From contig OY829537.1 in assembly GCA_963691705.1 (NCBI GenBank), positions 41,977,514 to 42,041,513 on the forward strand: a stretch of 64,000 nucleotides of DNA, given 5' to 3'. The notes under the pieces are model-generated. The model was not told the DNA's origin and ran no database searches. It saw nothing but the letters and a program-made list of their open reading frames with translations. The position numbers and the translations under genes are program-made. Shown here piece after piece: positions 33,599-44,732 of the stretch; within the stretch, counting starts at the first letter, position 1, and every line of letters begins with the position of its first letter. Source of the stretch: Viola odorata. Taxonomy: Eukaryota; Streptophyta; Magnoliopsida; Malpighiales; Violaceae.

Positions 33599-34408
33599 TG
33601 ATAAGGCCCAAGCTCTGTTTGGAAGGAGGTTGGCCGAAGGAAACCTTGATGGAGCAGAATCTAGCCTCTTTGGGAGGTTGGCGTGTAGATAGATGGATAG
33701 TTCTTCGGTTTTAAGATGGATGAACGGATAAATTGAAGGGAGATGGTTTAGATTGCAGCGGACATAAATGGAGGAAAAGGAATATGTATTGATGATAACA
33801 AAAGGAACTAATGTTCTTGACAAACCCCCTCACCTCTTGGATGAGTAACCTTGTCGAAAAGAACAAAGGATCTCTAAACAAATACAACCCTTTCACCTCT
33901 TGGATGAACAACCTGATTTGTCTAGATAGATAGGTGCTGGTTTGAAGAACCCTAAGGTTTTAGGAACCCTAAATGCTGAATGATAAAAGTTGGTCCTTGA
34001 AGAAGATAACACAAAAACAAAGACAAGTGTAGAAATGAGCCATTCTACACTTTAAATACTTAAGTTATTTACAAGGGGAAAATACCCCATTACCCTTGGA
34101 CAAAGGGGCTTGCTGCCGGCCTTGGGAAACCTTGAAGATGGGCTTGATGGGCCTTGCCTTGACGTTCACCATGGCTAAGACTTAGCCGAACGCATTCATG
34201 GTTTGCTAGGGTTGGGCGCGCGCGCGCGCATGGCTTCGGAGGGTTAGGCGCGCCGTTCCTCATGGTATGTCCGAGCAAAGCATGAACGCATGTAGTCCAT
34301 CTCTCCCTTGCTGCCAAGTCGCGCTCTTCGGTTCTAAGGCTCTTCAAGAGGGTGGCTGCTAAGGCTTTGCTCCGAGTGAAGTATCCGTGAGCATTGGTGC
34401 TCATATCA
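33599..34408 (-). repeat. 5' LTR of E3
   Basis: 810 bases, partner of 26467-27276. The primer-binding site abuts it at its left (inner) end. Confidence 0.92.
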
Positions 34409-34413
34409 TGTGA
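34409..34413. repeat. TSD of E3, right (TGTGA)
   Basis: Identical to 26462-26466. The E4 LTR continues from here (GAGCAAAGCGTGG), matching 43968 onward. Confidence 0.85.
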
Positions 34414-34586
34414 GCAAAGCGTGGCGGTTGTGGACTCAAACATGGGAGGTGCGTGAGTGATAGTGTTGACGATTCGTGGACTCGATCGTTGTGTGGATTG
34501 TGGACTCAATCTCGGTGGGAAAGGTTTGCAAGTGGATCTCTTACAAATCGGTTCTCAGGTGCCAGTCAAGTACTCGGTGTGCTCAG
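34414..34586 (+). repeat. E4 LTR1, second segment
   Basis: Matches 43968-44080 plus 44733-44795 of LTR2. It ends GTGTGCTCAG, where E5 inserted. Confidence 0.85.
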
Positions 34587-35895
34587 TGATACGATCCTAG
34601 TGATGGCTAGGATGCACTTTCTGACGATCTAGTTCAAGTTTGGATTTCAATGAGGAAATAATAACTTACTTGACACTTAACCCTTCTAATAACCTGTAGT
34701 AGGGAAACTAAGTCCTATCAATTGAGGTTCTTGAATTGAATCCTTAACCCTCTAATCAACCTGTGATTAGCAAACTAAAGCGAACGATCAATGGGGTTTT
34801 GAACTTTTGGATTTACTTGTTTAATCGAATGTTCCAACTCAATTAAAGACAAGGTTCTTCACTATAACAATTTGGGAGAAAACTATCTGGTTTTAATTAT
34901 CAAAATCGGGGTCTTCTTACAATGTATGTATGCACTCCTTTATATAGGCTTGCACTAAGTACAAGTTTAACTATAACTATAAGTTCTAATTCTAATAGAA
35001 GTAGGAGTTCTATCTAAGAAATAACTCTAATAACTTAAACAACTGATTAATAAATACATTATAGAACATCCTAGAACCATTCGTGTCATGAGGCCAAGGT
35101 TTGGGCCGAATTCTCCAAGTCGCAGGCTGCTCGCGTTCACACTGAGCAGTAAAATATCGACCCATGCTAGCTTTCGATCCACTCGTCTGTTTAGGCTGAA
35201 ACTTGTCCCATTCTAAAGATAACATCTTAAAATAGTGGACAGGGTCCTCTCTTCCTGGTCCAAGCCTCACGGGTCTAAATAATTGTCGTTGGCGTTGACT
35301 GACGTGTTTTGAAGTCCTTGTCCGCGTAGGATTACTGTCAGTGAAAATGTATCGAGCCATAACAAAAAACCGGCTCGTAAGTTTGATCTGACATTTGGAC
35401 ATAATGTAGAAAACATCCCGAGGTTTTGGAAACATGTTTGATCGCACGATTCTGACTTCTGTAGCTCCGTCTAGGTTCGGACGAAGTCACCTGTTGCGTC
35501 TGCGCCTAGAACTCTTGCGTGCGAGATTGTTATCTCGAACCTTCTTGAGATCTACTCGTCCAAATGCTCTGAAACTTGGACACAGAATTCCTAACCCATC
35601 AATGGATCTTGTATTTACTTTGTATCCTCTATTGGAGCCGTTCTTCCATAGGTTGGCTCGGATGGAAGTCAAACCTTGCGTTAGGTGCCTCCAAGCCACC
35701 TTCCATGCCATCCTTCCCGTGAAGGCTTGATCAAGCAGTGTCTCCTACCTTGTCTCCATGTCTAGAGGTTGTAGTAACCCCACTGGATGCTTTGCAACAT
35801 CTTGGGCTCGACGCTTTGGGTTGATTGGCCTTGGTCGCAAGGCGTGTGCGCGTTGTGCGTGCGCTAGGACTAGCCTCGGGGCTAGGATCGTATCA
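34587..35895 (-). repeat. 3' LTR of E5
   Basis: 1309 bases, diverged partner of 39627-40945. Confidence 0.88.
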
Positions 35896-35914
35896 TTCCC
35901 TTCCCCTTCAAAAA
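35896..35914 (-). other. polypurine tract of E5
   Basis: Minus strand TTTGAAGGGGAAGGGAA directly before TGATACG. It also encodes FEGEGN. Confidence 0.65.
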
Positions 35915-38330
35915 GATTCGCCCTCGAATCTGCATCTAGACCTGCACCACAATACCTTAAGTTAGTAATATCAAAGTAAGCACAAAGTGAACCATACCAA
36001 CCTCGCAAATTCAACTTGGCGGCTATGTCTTTGAATATGTCAATGCATTGGGTTAGACCATCGCCCCAAGCAGTCTTCTTCACTTGAACTTGGATTGGAA
36101 CCCATCCTTGGTGTAAGCACTGCCAAATCCAAGCTCCTAACTGGAAGGATTCACTCATCCTGCCTTGATATCTCAAAATCGCCATCTTGACCTATAAACC
36201 GTAGCGTTTGGCTTGTCCATGGGCTATCCGCATTACTTCGATCCCTTTGCTACCACTTATAGTAAACAATACACTCAAAGGCAACAATATTAAACCGAAT
36301 AGTGTTATATGAATGAAACCATATATGAGTTTAAGCAATAATCCAAAAATAATAGCATGTACCAAAAAGTAGTAAGTAAATAAAATAAATGGAAGAAATT
36401 CCATCCAAGTAGACTTATACTTACAAACTGAAACATGGCATGAGGACTCAAACGTTCGTTGCTCCACTTTGCTTAAAACTCCGAATTGTGGTTGACAAGA
36501 TGTCTCAATTTGCATTGGCGTAATTGGCCTCCTCCACAATTCCTCCCTTGAGTCGCTAAGTGACTCCTTCCTATGATTGCAAACAACACTCCAAGGAACA
36601 AACTATGAAAGCATAACATCCTTAAGAATTATGTTAGTAATAGTTGTAAACCGATGATGCATCAAACCATAATGTGACCAATGCGCAACCAAATTGTGCA
36701 ACGGGTAATACAACCAACATAGGCGCTAATGCTTGCTATGATATCCTTTATGCATGTAGAACTTAAGTTTAACTAAATAATCATTATAAGTTCTATAAAA
36801 TCCAGAATTATTAGCACAAGGATTAGATTCGTGTGAAAACCCAAGCAATTTTGTGAAAAAGGATTTTCCACCAAAACTACTATCAAAACTTAAAGGAACA
36901 TCATATGAAGACATAGCACTCATAAAAACCAAGGTAGTAATTTTAATTATACCACTACAACTCACTAAACAAGTATCAAACGCATCATGCTCATCAAAAT
37001 TCCGCAAAAGATCATGTGACCTAAATAAGCGATTGCGCTTGAATAGGATTCCCTCAAGTCCAGTCGACTTACCCAAAAATTTAACATCAAATTCACACAT
37101 GGCAGAATAATTAGGTAATGTAAATGCATGTGAAAATCCAATTAAAATTGTGTTAGGGACAACACAACCCATGTCTCTCGGTCTAGCCAATATGCCACAC
37201 TTTTTGCGCTTTCGTGAGTAATTTTCAAAGGCATATGACTTGACCTTCAGTTCTTGCATATAATCATCATCAATTAAATTAATTTTATAACCAGAAGCAT
37301 AAAAATTAATGATGTTTATATACTCACTCAAATCAAACCTAAGGGAAGAGAACCATACCATACCCTTTCGGTTAGGGTTTGCCGTAATAGGCACCATGGA
37401 TGCGCAAAGCTCTTTCCCTCTTCTTGGTGGTAAGGTGAGAGGCTTATCTTCTTCCAAAAACCTTCTCTTATTCTGCACATTAGGATAAACAACAATGGAA
37501 GAGAAAACAAATGAGTTAGGGTTAGGAAAATCTAAGCGCAATGGCCAAAAATCTAGTTTTTGGTGGCTTGCGCCAAAATAGATTTTTCGCTCACATAATG
37601 CTTCCCTCTCTTGTTCTCTCTTGGCGTAAACACTTATCTCTCCTTTTTCGAAAACTCCACTCTCTGCATGCTCTCTATTTTCATGCAAGTGTTTTAAACT
37701 CTCGTCTCTTTTCCGATGCTCGCTCTTTTCATGGGGGTTGTTTTTGACTTCATCTCTTTTCCCATGCTCACTCTTTTCACGAGGGCTGTTTTTCTCACTC
37801 TCTTTATTTTCAATATCTCTAGCGACTTCCCATTCAGCATGAGACTTCTCTAGGTATTGTTGATCTTCAAGAATTTGAGTAGGATTTAATGGCGCAAGTT
37901 TAAACCCTCAACCATTCTTCACTAGTTTGTACCGATTGCTCCTTCCTTCGTGATTGGCTTGTCTATCATACTGCCATGGATATCCAAGTAGTATGTGACT
38001 TGATCACATAGGCACCGCATCACAAAGGATCTCATCCTTATAATTTCTAATAGAGAAAGAAACCAATACTTGCCTTGTTACCTCAAACTCTTCACTGTTG
38101 ATCATGCATTGCCGTAAGTAAGGTTTTGGGTGGTTCATAGTTGGAAGATCCAACTTATGTACAAACAAGGTGCTTGCACAATTCGCCGAACTCCTAGTAT
38201 CAATGACCAATGAACACATTCCCCTTTCAACTCGACAACGAGTGTAAAATAGTCCTCTTTTTTGTTCACTCACTTCTGCCTCTCCTTGCACACTTAATTG
38301 ACGCTTAGTGACTAGTGTCCTAGCATTATC
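35896..38330 (-). pseudogene. E5 protease fused to an unknown polyprotein region
   Basis: One frame runs from about 38330 to the 3' LTR (about 800 codons) with five stops: TGA 38004 and 37908, TAG 36726, 36603 and 36192. The N-terminal part is a Ty3 protease (LVIDTRSSANCAST near 38190, RNYKDEILCDAVPM, HILLGYPWQYDRQ); the Gly of the active site is Arg. A charged spacer with two EKSEHxKRDE repeats follows (about 37790-37690). From 37650 there is a region I do not recognise, open for 393 codons (37907-36729), including KPLTLPPRRGKELCASMVPI, RPRDMGCVVPNTILIGFSHA and YSAMCEFDVKFLGKSTGLEG. After the first TAG the same frame has a 50-residue hydrophobic stretch (FLPFILFTYYFLVHAIIFGLL) and ends DSRANLFEGEGND at the polypurine tract. 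No RT or integrase motif is present. Confidence 0.65.
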
Positions 38331-38512
38331 ATGCTCTCTGGATTCTTATGTACAAGTCGCTTGACTATCATGCACCATATCGCGCATTAGGGTCTTGTTC
38401 GATGGTTTACCTCGGTAACCTTCGATTCACATGCACGCCATGGTACTTCCTCTCCTCTGCCTTTATCTCTCTTGACTAGATCATCAAGTGAACTCTTATT
38501 TTTATTATCTAG

Positions 38513-38731
38513 TCATGGCATACCAAATGCCGAAGAACTTGAGACACGTCTAATGTTAGCGCTTTGGAACATGCGCTCCTTTAACATATGGATCTTGATC
38601 GAGTTAGCACTACTATGTTCAATCAAGCTTTCAAGTTGATCATTAAATTTGTTGAGAATTCTCATCACTTCTTGCTCCTCCTCTTTGCTTAAAACTTGGT
38701 TCGTCATATAACCCGGTGAGTGATTCGACAT
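38513..38731 (-). pseudogene. E5 gag N-terminal remnant
   Basis: 72 codons from MSNHSPGYMTNQ, helical and charged (SKEEEQEVMRILNKFNDQLESL), placed about 0.9 kb inside the 5' LTR where gag should start. The capsid domain and zinc knuckle are absent. The frame differs from that of the protease. Confidence 0.5.
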
Positions 38732-39612
38732 GATTCCTGAAAGTTACAACACACAAAACAAACAAAGCGTAAAGTTGTCCTAAGCTAGTACTCCCTCACG
38801 TTTTTACTCTCGTGTTTAATATCTCTATTAAGCTCACCAAATATCTTTCAAATATCTTGTGTTTGTTCCTATGAGAACCGATTAGGGTAGACTCAAGATT
38901 TTTGAAGAAAACGCTTCCAAGGAAAATTCAATGACAACTAGGTTTCGAAAGAATTTAGATGCTTAATAAGTAATATAGTTGCAAAGATCAATCAACTAAA
39001 TACTTACTAGGCTGGAATAGAAAGGATATATATATTGGAATCAAAGAAAAGCTCAAGATTTAAATAGAAGACTCAAATAAATTCACAAAAGATTGTGTAA
39101 GTGTGTGATTCTCGGTTTTGTGAAATTAGGGTTTGTGTCTTGCAAACTTGATAACTTTCAACTCCGAACTCCAAATCGAATGATTCTTTTTGCTATGGAA
39201 AGCTAACACCTTCAAGTATCTTTTATTTTTTCTTTCTTTTGATTTCGACTTCTTCTATTTTTTGTATTTGAAATCGTTTTTGTTTTTGATATTTTTTTGA
39301 CTTTTTTAAATGAAACTAAATAACAACTAACAATTGGACACTTTGGATTTTTATGACTTTTTGTGACTTAAAACAGTACCTAAAATAAAGACACTTTGGG
39401 GACTATTTTGTTTTTAAATTGATACAAAAATAAAAGACACACACAAGATGCAAACCTAGCTCTAGGGTTTCTAGATCGACTCGACACACTAACATAACGG
39501 GACTCAAGGAGATTGATATAGATCGGATAGAAGAAGATCAATCTCAACAATTGAAAACTAAATTAAAAACAGTAAGGATAGATAGGATAGTTACCAAACG
39601 TTGAACACCTTT
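38732..39612 (-). other. E5 leader
   Basis: Non-coding leader with T-rich stretches around 39220-39320. No ORF. Confidence 0.4.
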
Positions 39613-39626
39613 GCTCCGCTACCAAC

Positions 39627-40945
39627 TGATACAATCCTAGTGGTGGCTAGGATGTGCTTTCTGATGAACTAGTTCAAGTCTGGATTTCAATGCGGAAATA
39701 ATAACTCACTTGACACTTAACCCTCCTAATAACTTGTATTAGGAAAATTAATTCCTATCAATAGAGGTTCTTGAATCGAATCCTTAACCCTCTAATCAAC
39801 CTGTGATTAGCAAACTAAGGCGAACGATCAATGGGGTTTTGAACTTTCGGATTTTACTTGTTTAATCGAATGTTCCAACTCAATTAAAGACAAGGTTCTT
39901 CACTAGAACAATTTGGGAGAAAACTCTCTGGTTTTAATTATCAAAATCGGGGTCTTCTTACAATGTATGTATGCGCTCCTTTATATAGGCTTGCGCTAAG
40001 TACAAGTTTAACTATAACTATAAGTTCTAATTCTAATAGAAGTAGGAGTTCTATATAAGAAATAACTCTAATAAGTTAAAAAATTGATTAATAAATACAA
40101 TAAATACATTATAGAACATCCTGGAACCATTCGTGTCATCAGGCCAAGGTTTGGGCTGAATTCTCCAAGTCACGGGCTGCTCGCGTTCACATTGCGCAGT
40201 AAAATGTCGACCCATGCTAGCTTTCGATCCGCTTATCCATTTGGGCTGAAACTTGTCTCATTCGAAAGCTAACATCTTAAAATAGTGTACAGGGTCCTCT
40301 CTTCCTAGTCCAGGCCTCACTGGTCCGAAGAATCGTCGTTGGCGTTGACGGACGCATTTTGAAGTCCTTGTCCGTGTAGGATTGCTGTCAGCGAAAATGT
40401 CTCGAGCCATAACAAACAAACGGCTCGTGATTTTGATCTGAACTTTGTACACAATGTAGAAAACATCCTGTGGTTTCAGAAACATGTTAGATCGCACGAT
40501 TCTGACTTCTGTAGCTCCGTCTAGGTTCAAACGAAGTCGCCTATTCCGTCTGCACCTAAAACTCTTGCGTGCGGGATTGTTATCTCAAACCTTCTTGAGA
40601 TCTACTCGTCTAAATTATCTGACACTTGGACACAGCATTCCTAAGACATCAATGGATCTTGTATTTACTTTGGATCCTCGATTGGAGTCGTTCTTCCATG
40701 GGTTGGCTCGGATGGAAGTCAAACCTTGCGTTAGGTGCCTCCAAGCCACCTTCCATGTCATCCTTCGCGTGAAATCTTGATCAAGCAGCGTCTCTTGCCT
40801 TGTCTCCATGTCTAGAGGTTGTAGTAACCTCACTTGATGCTTTGCAACATCTTGGGATCGACATTTTGGGTTGATTGGCCTTGGTCGCAAGGCGTGTGCA
40901 CGTTGTGCGTGCGCTAGGGCTAGCCTTGGGGCTAGGATCATATCA
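39627..40945 (-). repeat. 5' LTR of E5
   Basis: 1319 bases. The primer-binding site (minus strand GTTGGTAGCGGAGC) lies next to it at 39613-39626. Confidence 0.88.
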
Positions 40946-40950
40946 CTAAG

Positions 40951-41163
40951 GAGTGGATTCTCTTTAGGGTTCAACTAGGCCGAACATAGGCGGGTAGATT
41001 CTCGTCATTAACCTTAACCAACCGAAGGTGGATTCCTTCATATCTATCAAAGACCAAGTGTAGGGTGGGATCTTACAGATTATTTCGCATCCCGAACCTA
41101 CAGAAGAACTAGATCATTATTGAGTGACCTCGGGTTCTATCCTAGCACCCAAGGATCGCATCA
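40951..41163 (+). repeat. E4 LTR1, last segment
   Basis: Matches 44797-45009; ends GGATCGCATCA, followed by the primer-binding site GTTGGTAGCGGAGAGC at 41164-41179. Confidence 0.85.
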
Positions 41164-41603
41164 GTTGGTAGCGGAGAGCAAGGCGTTCAATGTTCGGTCA
41201 TATCCTACGTATCCTTAATTTTGTTTTATTTTTATTCGAGTCTTAGTCGATTTAGAAGTTCTAAATCAAAGTCGACTCTAGAGTCACATACCGTGTTGGT
41301 TTGTTAGTGTCAGAGTCGGTTTTCAATATGTACCAGTTAATTTATTTATTTAAATTGAAAAGAGAGTCATATAAGAGTCGTAAAAATAATCCATAAAAAG
41401 AGTCAAAATTGTATTTCAATAGGTACCAGCTGAAGTCCTATTTCAACAAAAAAAAAGAGTCCGTTCGAAAGCTGTGTCTGTTAGGAATCTGAATAAAAAA
41501 TAATCAAGTTATTCGGACACAGGAGTCAAAATCTGCACCCGAAATACTAAACTGTGTTAACCGAAAATAGATTTTACACTTTATAGTATTTAAGTTTGAA
41601 TAA
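41164..41603 (+). other. E4 leader with primer-binding site
   Basis: Primer-binding site at 41164-41179, then a non-coding leader with several AGAGTC pieces. Confidence 0.5.
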
Positions 41604-41612
41604 GTGATCGAT

Positions 41613-42008
41613 ATGGCTAAAAGAAATTCGGGAGAAGAACAAAAGAAGTTGCTGGATCTTATGAGGAACCTTAACTCAAGGTTAGAGAGCATGGGAGAAT
41701 GGAAGAAGAGATCTGAAGCTCATTTCAAGAGCTTAGACGAACAATGGCGCGGTAGTGTGCCAATTCGGCACTATGTGCAAACAACGAGAGAATCTTCGAG
41801 TAGACTATTACTTGGAGTGGAGAACCATCAGAACGTTGATAGCCATGTCAACTTAATTAACCAAGGAGGCTTAGAGATAGAGGTTCCAAGAGAAGAGCAT
41901 GAGGCCGAAGAGCCAAACCCTAGACGAGGGTTAAGGGTTTTAAACCCTAGACATGAGCAAATAGAACCAAGCACTTCTAGTTCTAATCCGATTAGGATTA
42001 CAACTTAG
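41613..42008 (+). pseudogene. E4 gag-like N-terminal ORF
   Basis: 132 codons from MAKRNSGEEQKKLLDLMRN. The first 60 residues look like the helical start of a Ty3 gag; the rest is charged and ends in a Ser-rich tail (STSSSNPIRITT). No capsid or zinc knuckle follows. Confidence 0.5.
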
Positions 42009-42189
42009 AAGAAGGCAATTTTAACTAAGTAAGGAGGAGTGGATGCCGTAAGCCAAAGGAATCCTAATCCTAGTAATACTCCACAAGGGAAAACAGTCGC
42101 ATGTCCCAATAGACGAACCATGATTATTCAAGAAGGTGACGCGATAAGCAAGGAGATGGAGTATAGTGATTCGGGAGAGGCCAAATGAC

Positions 42190-42982
42190 TTAGTTAGGAT
42201 GAGGAACAAAAAGAAAACAGCCTCCAAGAAAATAATGAGCTTGGATTTGAAGAGAATGATGAGCACGCGTTGAGAGCGCAAGAAGAAGATTGTGTTGCTA
42301 ACCCTAATTTTATTATTTCACTTTCTAGTTCTTCTTCTATACAGGACATTGAAGAATTACATTTAGTAGAGGATGAATTAGTTTCGTTGGGGAAGCACAA
42401 GGAAGAAGAAACACAGGTGGTGTTGAATTCATTTGGAAAGCACAAGTTAAAAGAAGCCCCACTTGGTTTGGCGCTGGCTTGCCAAAAAGGGTGGTTGTGA
42501 TTTTTACTAATGAAAGCGGATTTAGTTGCTTTTGTTGGTATTGTTGAGGAATATGATCCCAAGATCAATTATTTAAATGCCAACAGTAGCAAACAAGAGA
42601 GGGAGGACAAATCACTTATGTTTTGGAATTATTTGAGCAAGCACAAGGAGAGAGCGATTGAGTCTTGGGTGCATATAGTTGTTGCGAGAGCGGATTGCAA
42701 GACAATCTTAGATGAATTATGCAAGGACAATGGTTTGAAGATAAGAGATATTTTGGAAAATTATAATTTTTCTATAGATGGTAGAAGTAAGAGCCACAAG
42801 GAATGCAAGGAAGGCGTTGGAATTACCCAACCAAGCATCGAGCGCATAGTCACCAATTTTAACTTGGATGACTTGGGCAGTGAGACAACCTCAAGAGCGT
42901 TTATAGAGGATTATAGCTTGAGGTACAACCCTGTAGGTGTGGACCACGATTCGAGGGCGAATAATTTTCAAGGGGAAGGGTC
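42190..42982 (+). pseudogene. E4 unknown frame up to the polypurine tract
   Basis: A single frame with one TGA (42498-42500). The first part is acidic (ENNELGFEENDEH, SSSSSIQDIEELHLVEDELV); the second has KADLVAFVGIVEEYDPKINYL, HKERAIESWVHIVVARADC and DELCKDNGLKIRDILENY. It ends VDHDSRANNFQGEGSD, where AAGGGGAAGGG is the polypurine tract. I do not recognise a domain. It takes the place of pol. Confidence 0.5.
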
Positions 42983-44080
42983 TGATACGATCCTAGGATC
43001 GCATCTAGGCCTAATGCGCACCTACGCAGAGAGACAAGTAGCCGTGGAGCCAAAGCACGCAAGGGACGAGCTAAGAGAGCTAAAATTATTCAAGAGAGGT
43101 TCATTCATGCCCAGCATCACACAAAGGAAACACACACTAGTTTAAGGTACGCATGACACATGCGCATAAGTCATTCCTAGCGTCAGTCAGGTCAACACGA
43201 GCGAAAGTGACCCTAACGAACTCCGAATTGATTTATTTCAAAACAAAATATCCCTCAGAGTTTTAGAAAGGTTGTGTCCAAATTTTAGGTCAATTGGACA
43301 AGGGAATCGAAAGTTGGTTCAAGTCAACTTTCAGTCACGCGCAAGGCGCGCGAACAAGGACATTGGCAGATTGACAACGAGCCAAAACATAAACCACTTG
43401 AGCGTTTGGACTAATTCCAATTGCAATATGATTCTAAGTCCAGAGGCTAGTTCGTGTCAAAGTTTGGGCCAGAACGCACGAGTAGAACGGAAGATAACCC
43501 ATGAAGCGTTTGTGTCGCACAAGCAGTCTACAAGTCTAAACCGACTAGGAGTAGAAGATGAGTTCGTGCTTGAAGAGGAGTCGATTTAAGGGAGAAGATT
43601 CCAGAATACTTTGTATATAATTATATAGAGTAAATATTCTATTTATTTTATTTAATTAATTAAGTTAGAGTTAGAATAGAATTAAGAGTTCTAGTTATAG
43701 TCGAAATAGAATTTGTATTTACTTTGAAACACTTATACTTTTTGCGCCTATTTAAAGGCAGCGTTTGTGAATAATAAATCAAGACCAGAGTTCCCATAAA
43801 TTCCATATACCAACCCATACCGTTTCCTTTCGTCTGCCTTCTTGTTCTCTTGGTTCTTCTCGGAGCAAGTCGCTTATCTTGTGTAACTCAGCCGTGGACT
43901 CGGTTAGGGCTAGTGAAGCGTGGCGTTTGTGGACTCAAGAGTGGAAGGTGCGTGAACTAGTGTGGCCTGAGCAAAGCATGGTGTTGGTGGACTCAAACGT
44001 GGGAGGTGCGTGAGCGAGCGTGTTGACGATTCGTGGACTCGATCGTTGTGGGGATTGTGGACTCAATCTCGATGGGAAAG
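42983..44080 (+). repeat. E4 LTR2, first segment
   Basis: Matches 25459-26466 and 34414-34523. Interrupted at 44081 by solo LTR S1. Confidence 0.85.
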
Positions 44081-44727
44081 TGATAAGAGCTCGACTTCGA
44101 TTTGGAGATGATGAAGTCGTGAGGTGAAGGCAACAAGGATCTAGTCTCCTTTGGGAGGTGGTAAATGCTAGGATAGATGGTGTTTGGGTGGATGGATGGA
44201 TCCGAATTTGTATGGAGTTTAAGGGCAGCAACAATAAGTGGATAAATGGATAAGATAACGTCGCAAGAAGGAGTGCGGATTGTGCAGCAGAATATATGGA
44301 TGAAATGGAAAGTATTTTGATGAAGAACAAGTATATAACTTCAATACCCAACAAAGCCTCCTAGAACTAGTCTATACAACCTTGTTACAAAGCAATGAAG
44401 GATCTCTCAATCAAGGCCGACCCTTCCATCAACAAGGATGGACAACCCGGCTGTTTTGATGAAGAAGATGAAGTGCTGGTTTTAAGAACCCTAAATTACC
44501 TAAGCTACACTAGGGTTTGGTCTTAGAGAAATAACATTCAAATCAAAGACAAGTGCTGAAATGAAAAGGAATGCACTTTAAATACTAAATCCTAACACAA
44601 TGGGTAAATACCCTTACACCCTTAGACAAAGGGGCTTGGCCTTGGCAGCAAATGAAGATAGGCTTAGAGGATGGGTTTCGGCCAAACGAAAGGTGGGCTC
44701 AAGGAGGACGCCTTCAAGCTCGTATCA
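44081..44727 (-). mobile_element. S1: solo LTR related to E3
   Basis: 647 bases, TGATAAGAGCTCG ... GAGCTCGTATCA in outline, with TSD GAAAG at 44076-44080 and 44728-44732. The stretch with AAAGACAAGTGC and CCCTTAGACAAAGGGGCTTG resembles the E3 LTR in the same orientation. No internal region, so it is a solo LTR left by recombination. Confidence 0.8.
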
Positions 44728-44732
44728 GAAAG

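Larger units (their letters stand above)
26467..34408 (-). mobile_element. E3: young Ty3/gypsy element, near complete
   Basis: Two LTRs of 810 bases (26467-27276 and 33599-34408), flanked by the TSD TGTGA (26462-26466 and 34409-34413). Reading the two LTRs side by side I see only three substitutions, so the insertion is recent. Order on the minus strand: LTR, primer-binding site, leader, gag, protease, RT, RNase H, integrase, polypurine tract, LTR. All coding parts lie in one frame with two stops. The PBS type and pol layout suggest a CRM/Reina-like chromovirus, but I see no clear chromodomain. Confidence 0.92.
34587..40945 (-). mobile_element. E5: non-autonomous Ty3-type element with an unknown polyprotein
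   Basis: LTRs of about 1.31 kb at 34587-35895 and 39627-40945 both carry the terminal inverted motif TGATACGATCCTAG / CTAGGATCGTATCA (one base changed in each inner end). Flanks read CTCAG (34582-34586) and CTAAG (40946-40950), a TSD with one mismatch. The uninterrupted site GTGTGCTAAGGAGTGG is present in the other E4 LTR near 44790, which proves the boundaries. The internal 3.7 kb encodes a gag N-terminus, a protease and then an unrelated long frame, with no RT, RNase H or integrase. Confidence 0.9.

Noticed and set aside
36853..37110. Plus-strand ORF of 85 codons in E5
   Set aside because: Lies within the 393-codon minus frame and has no features of its own.
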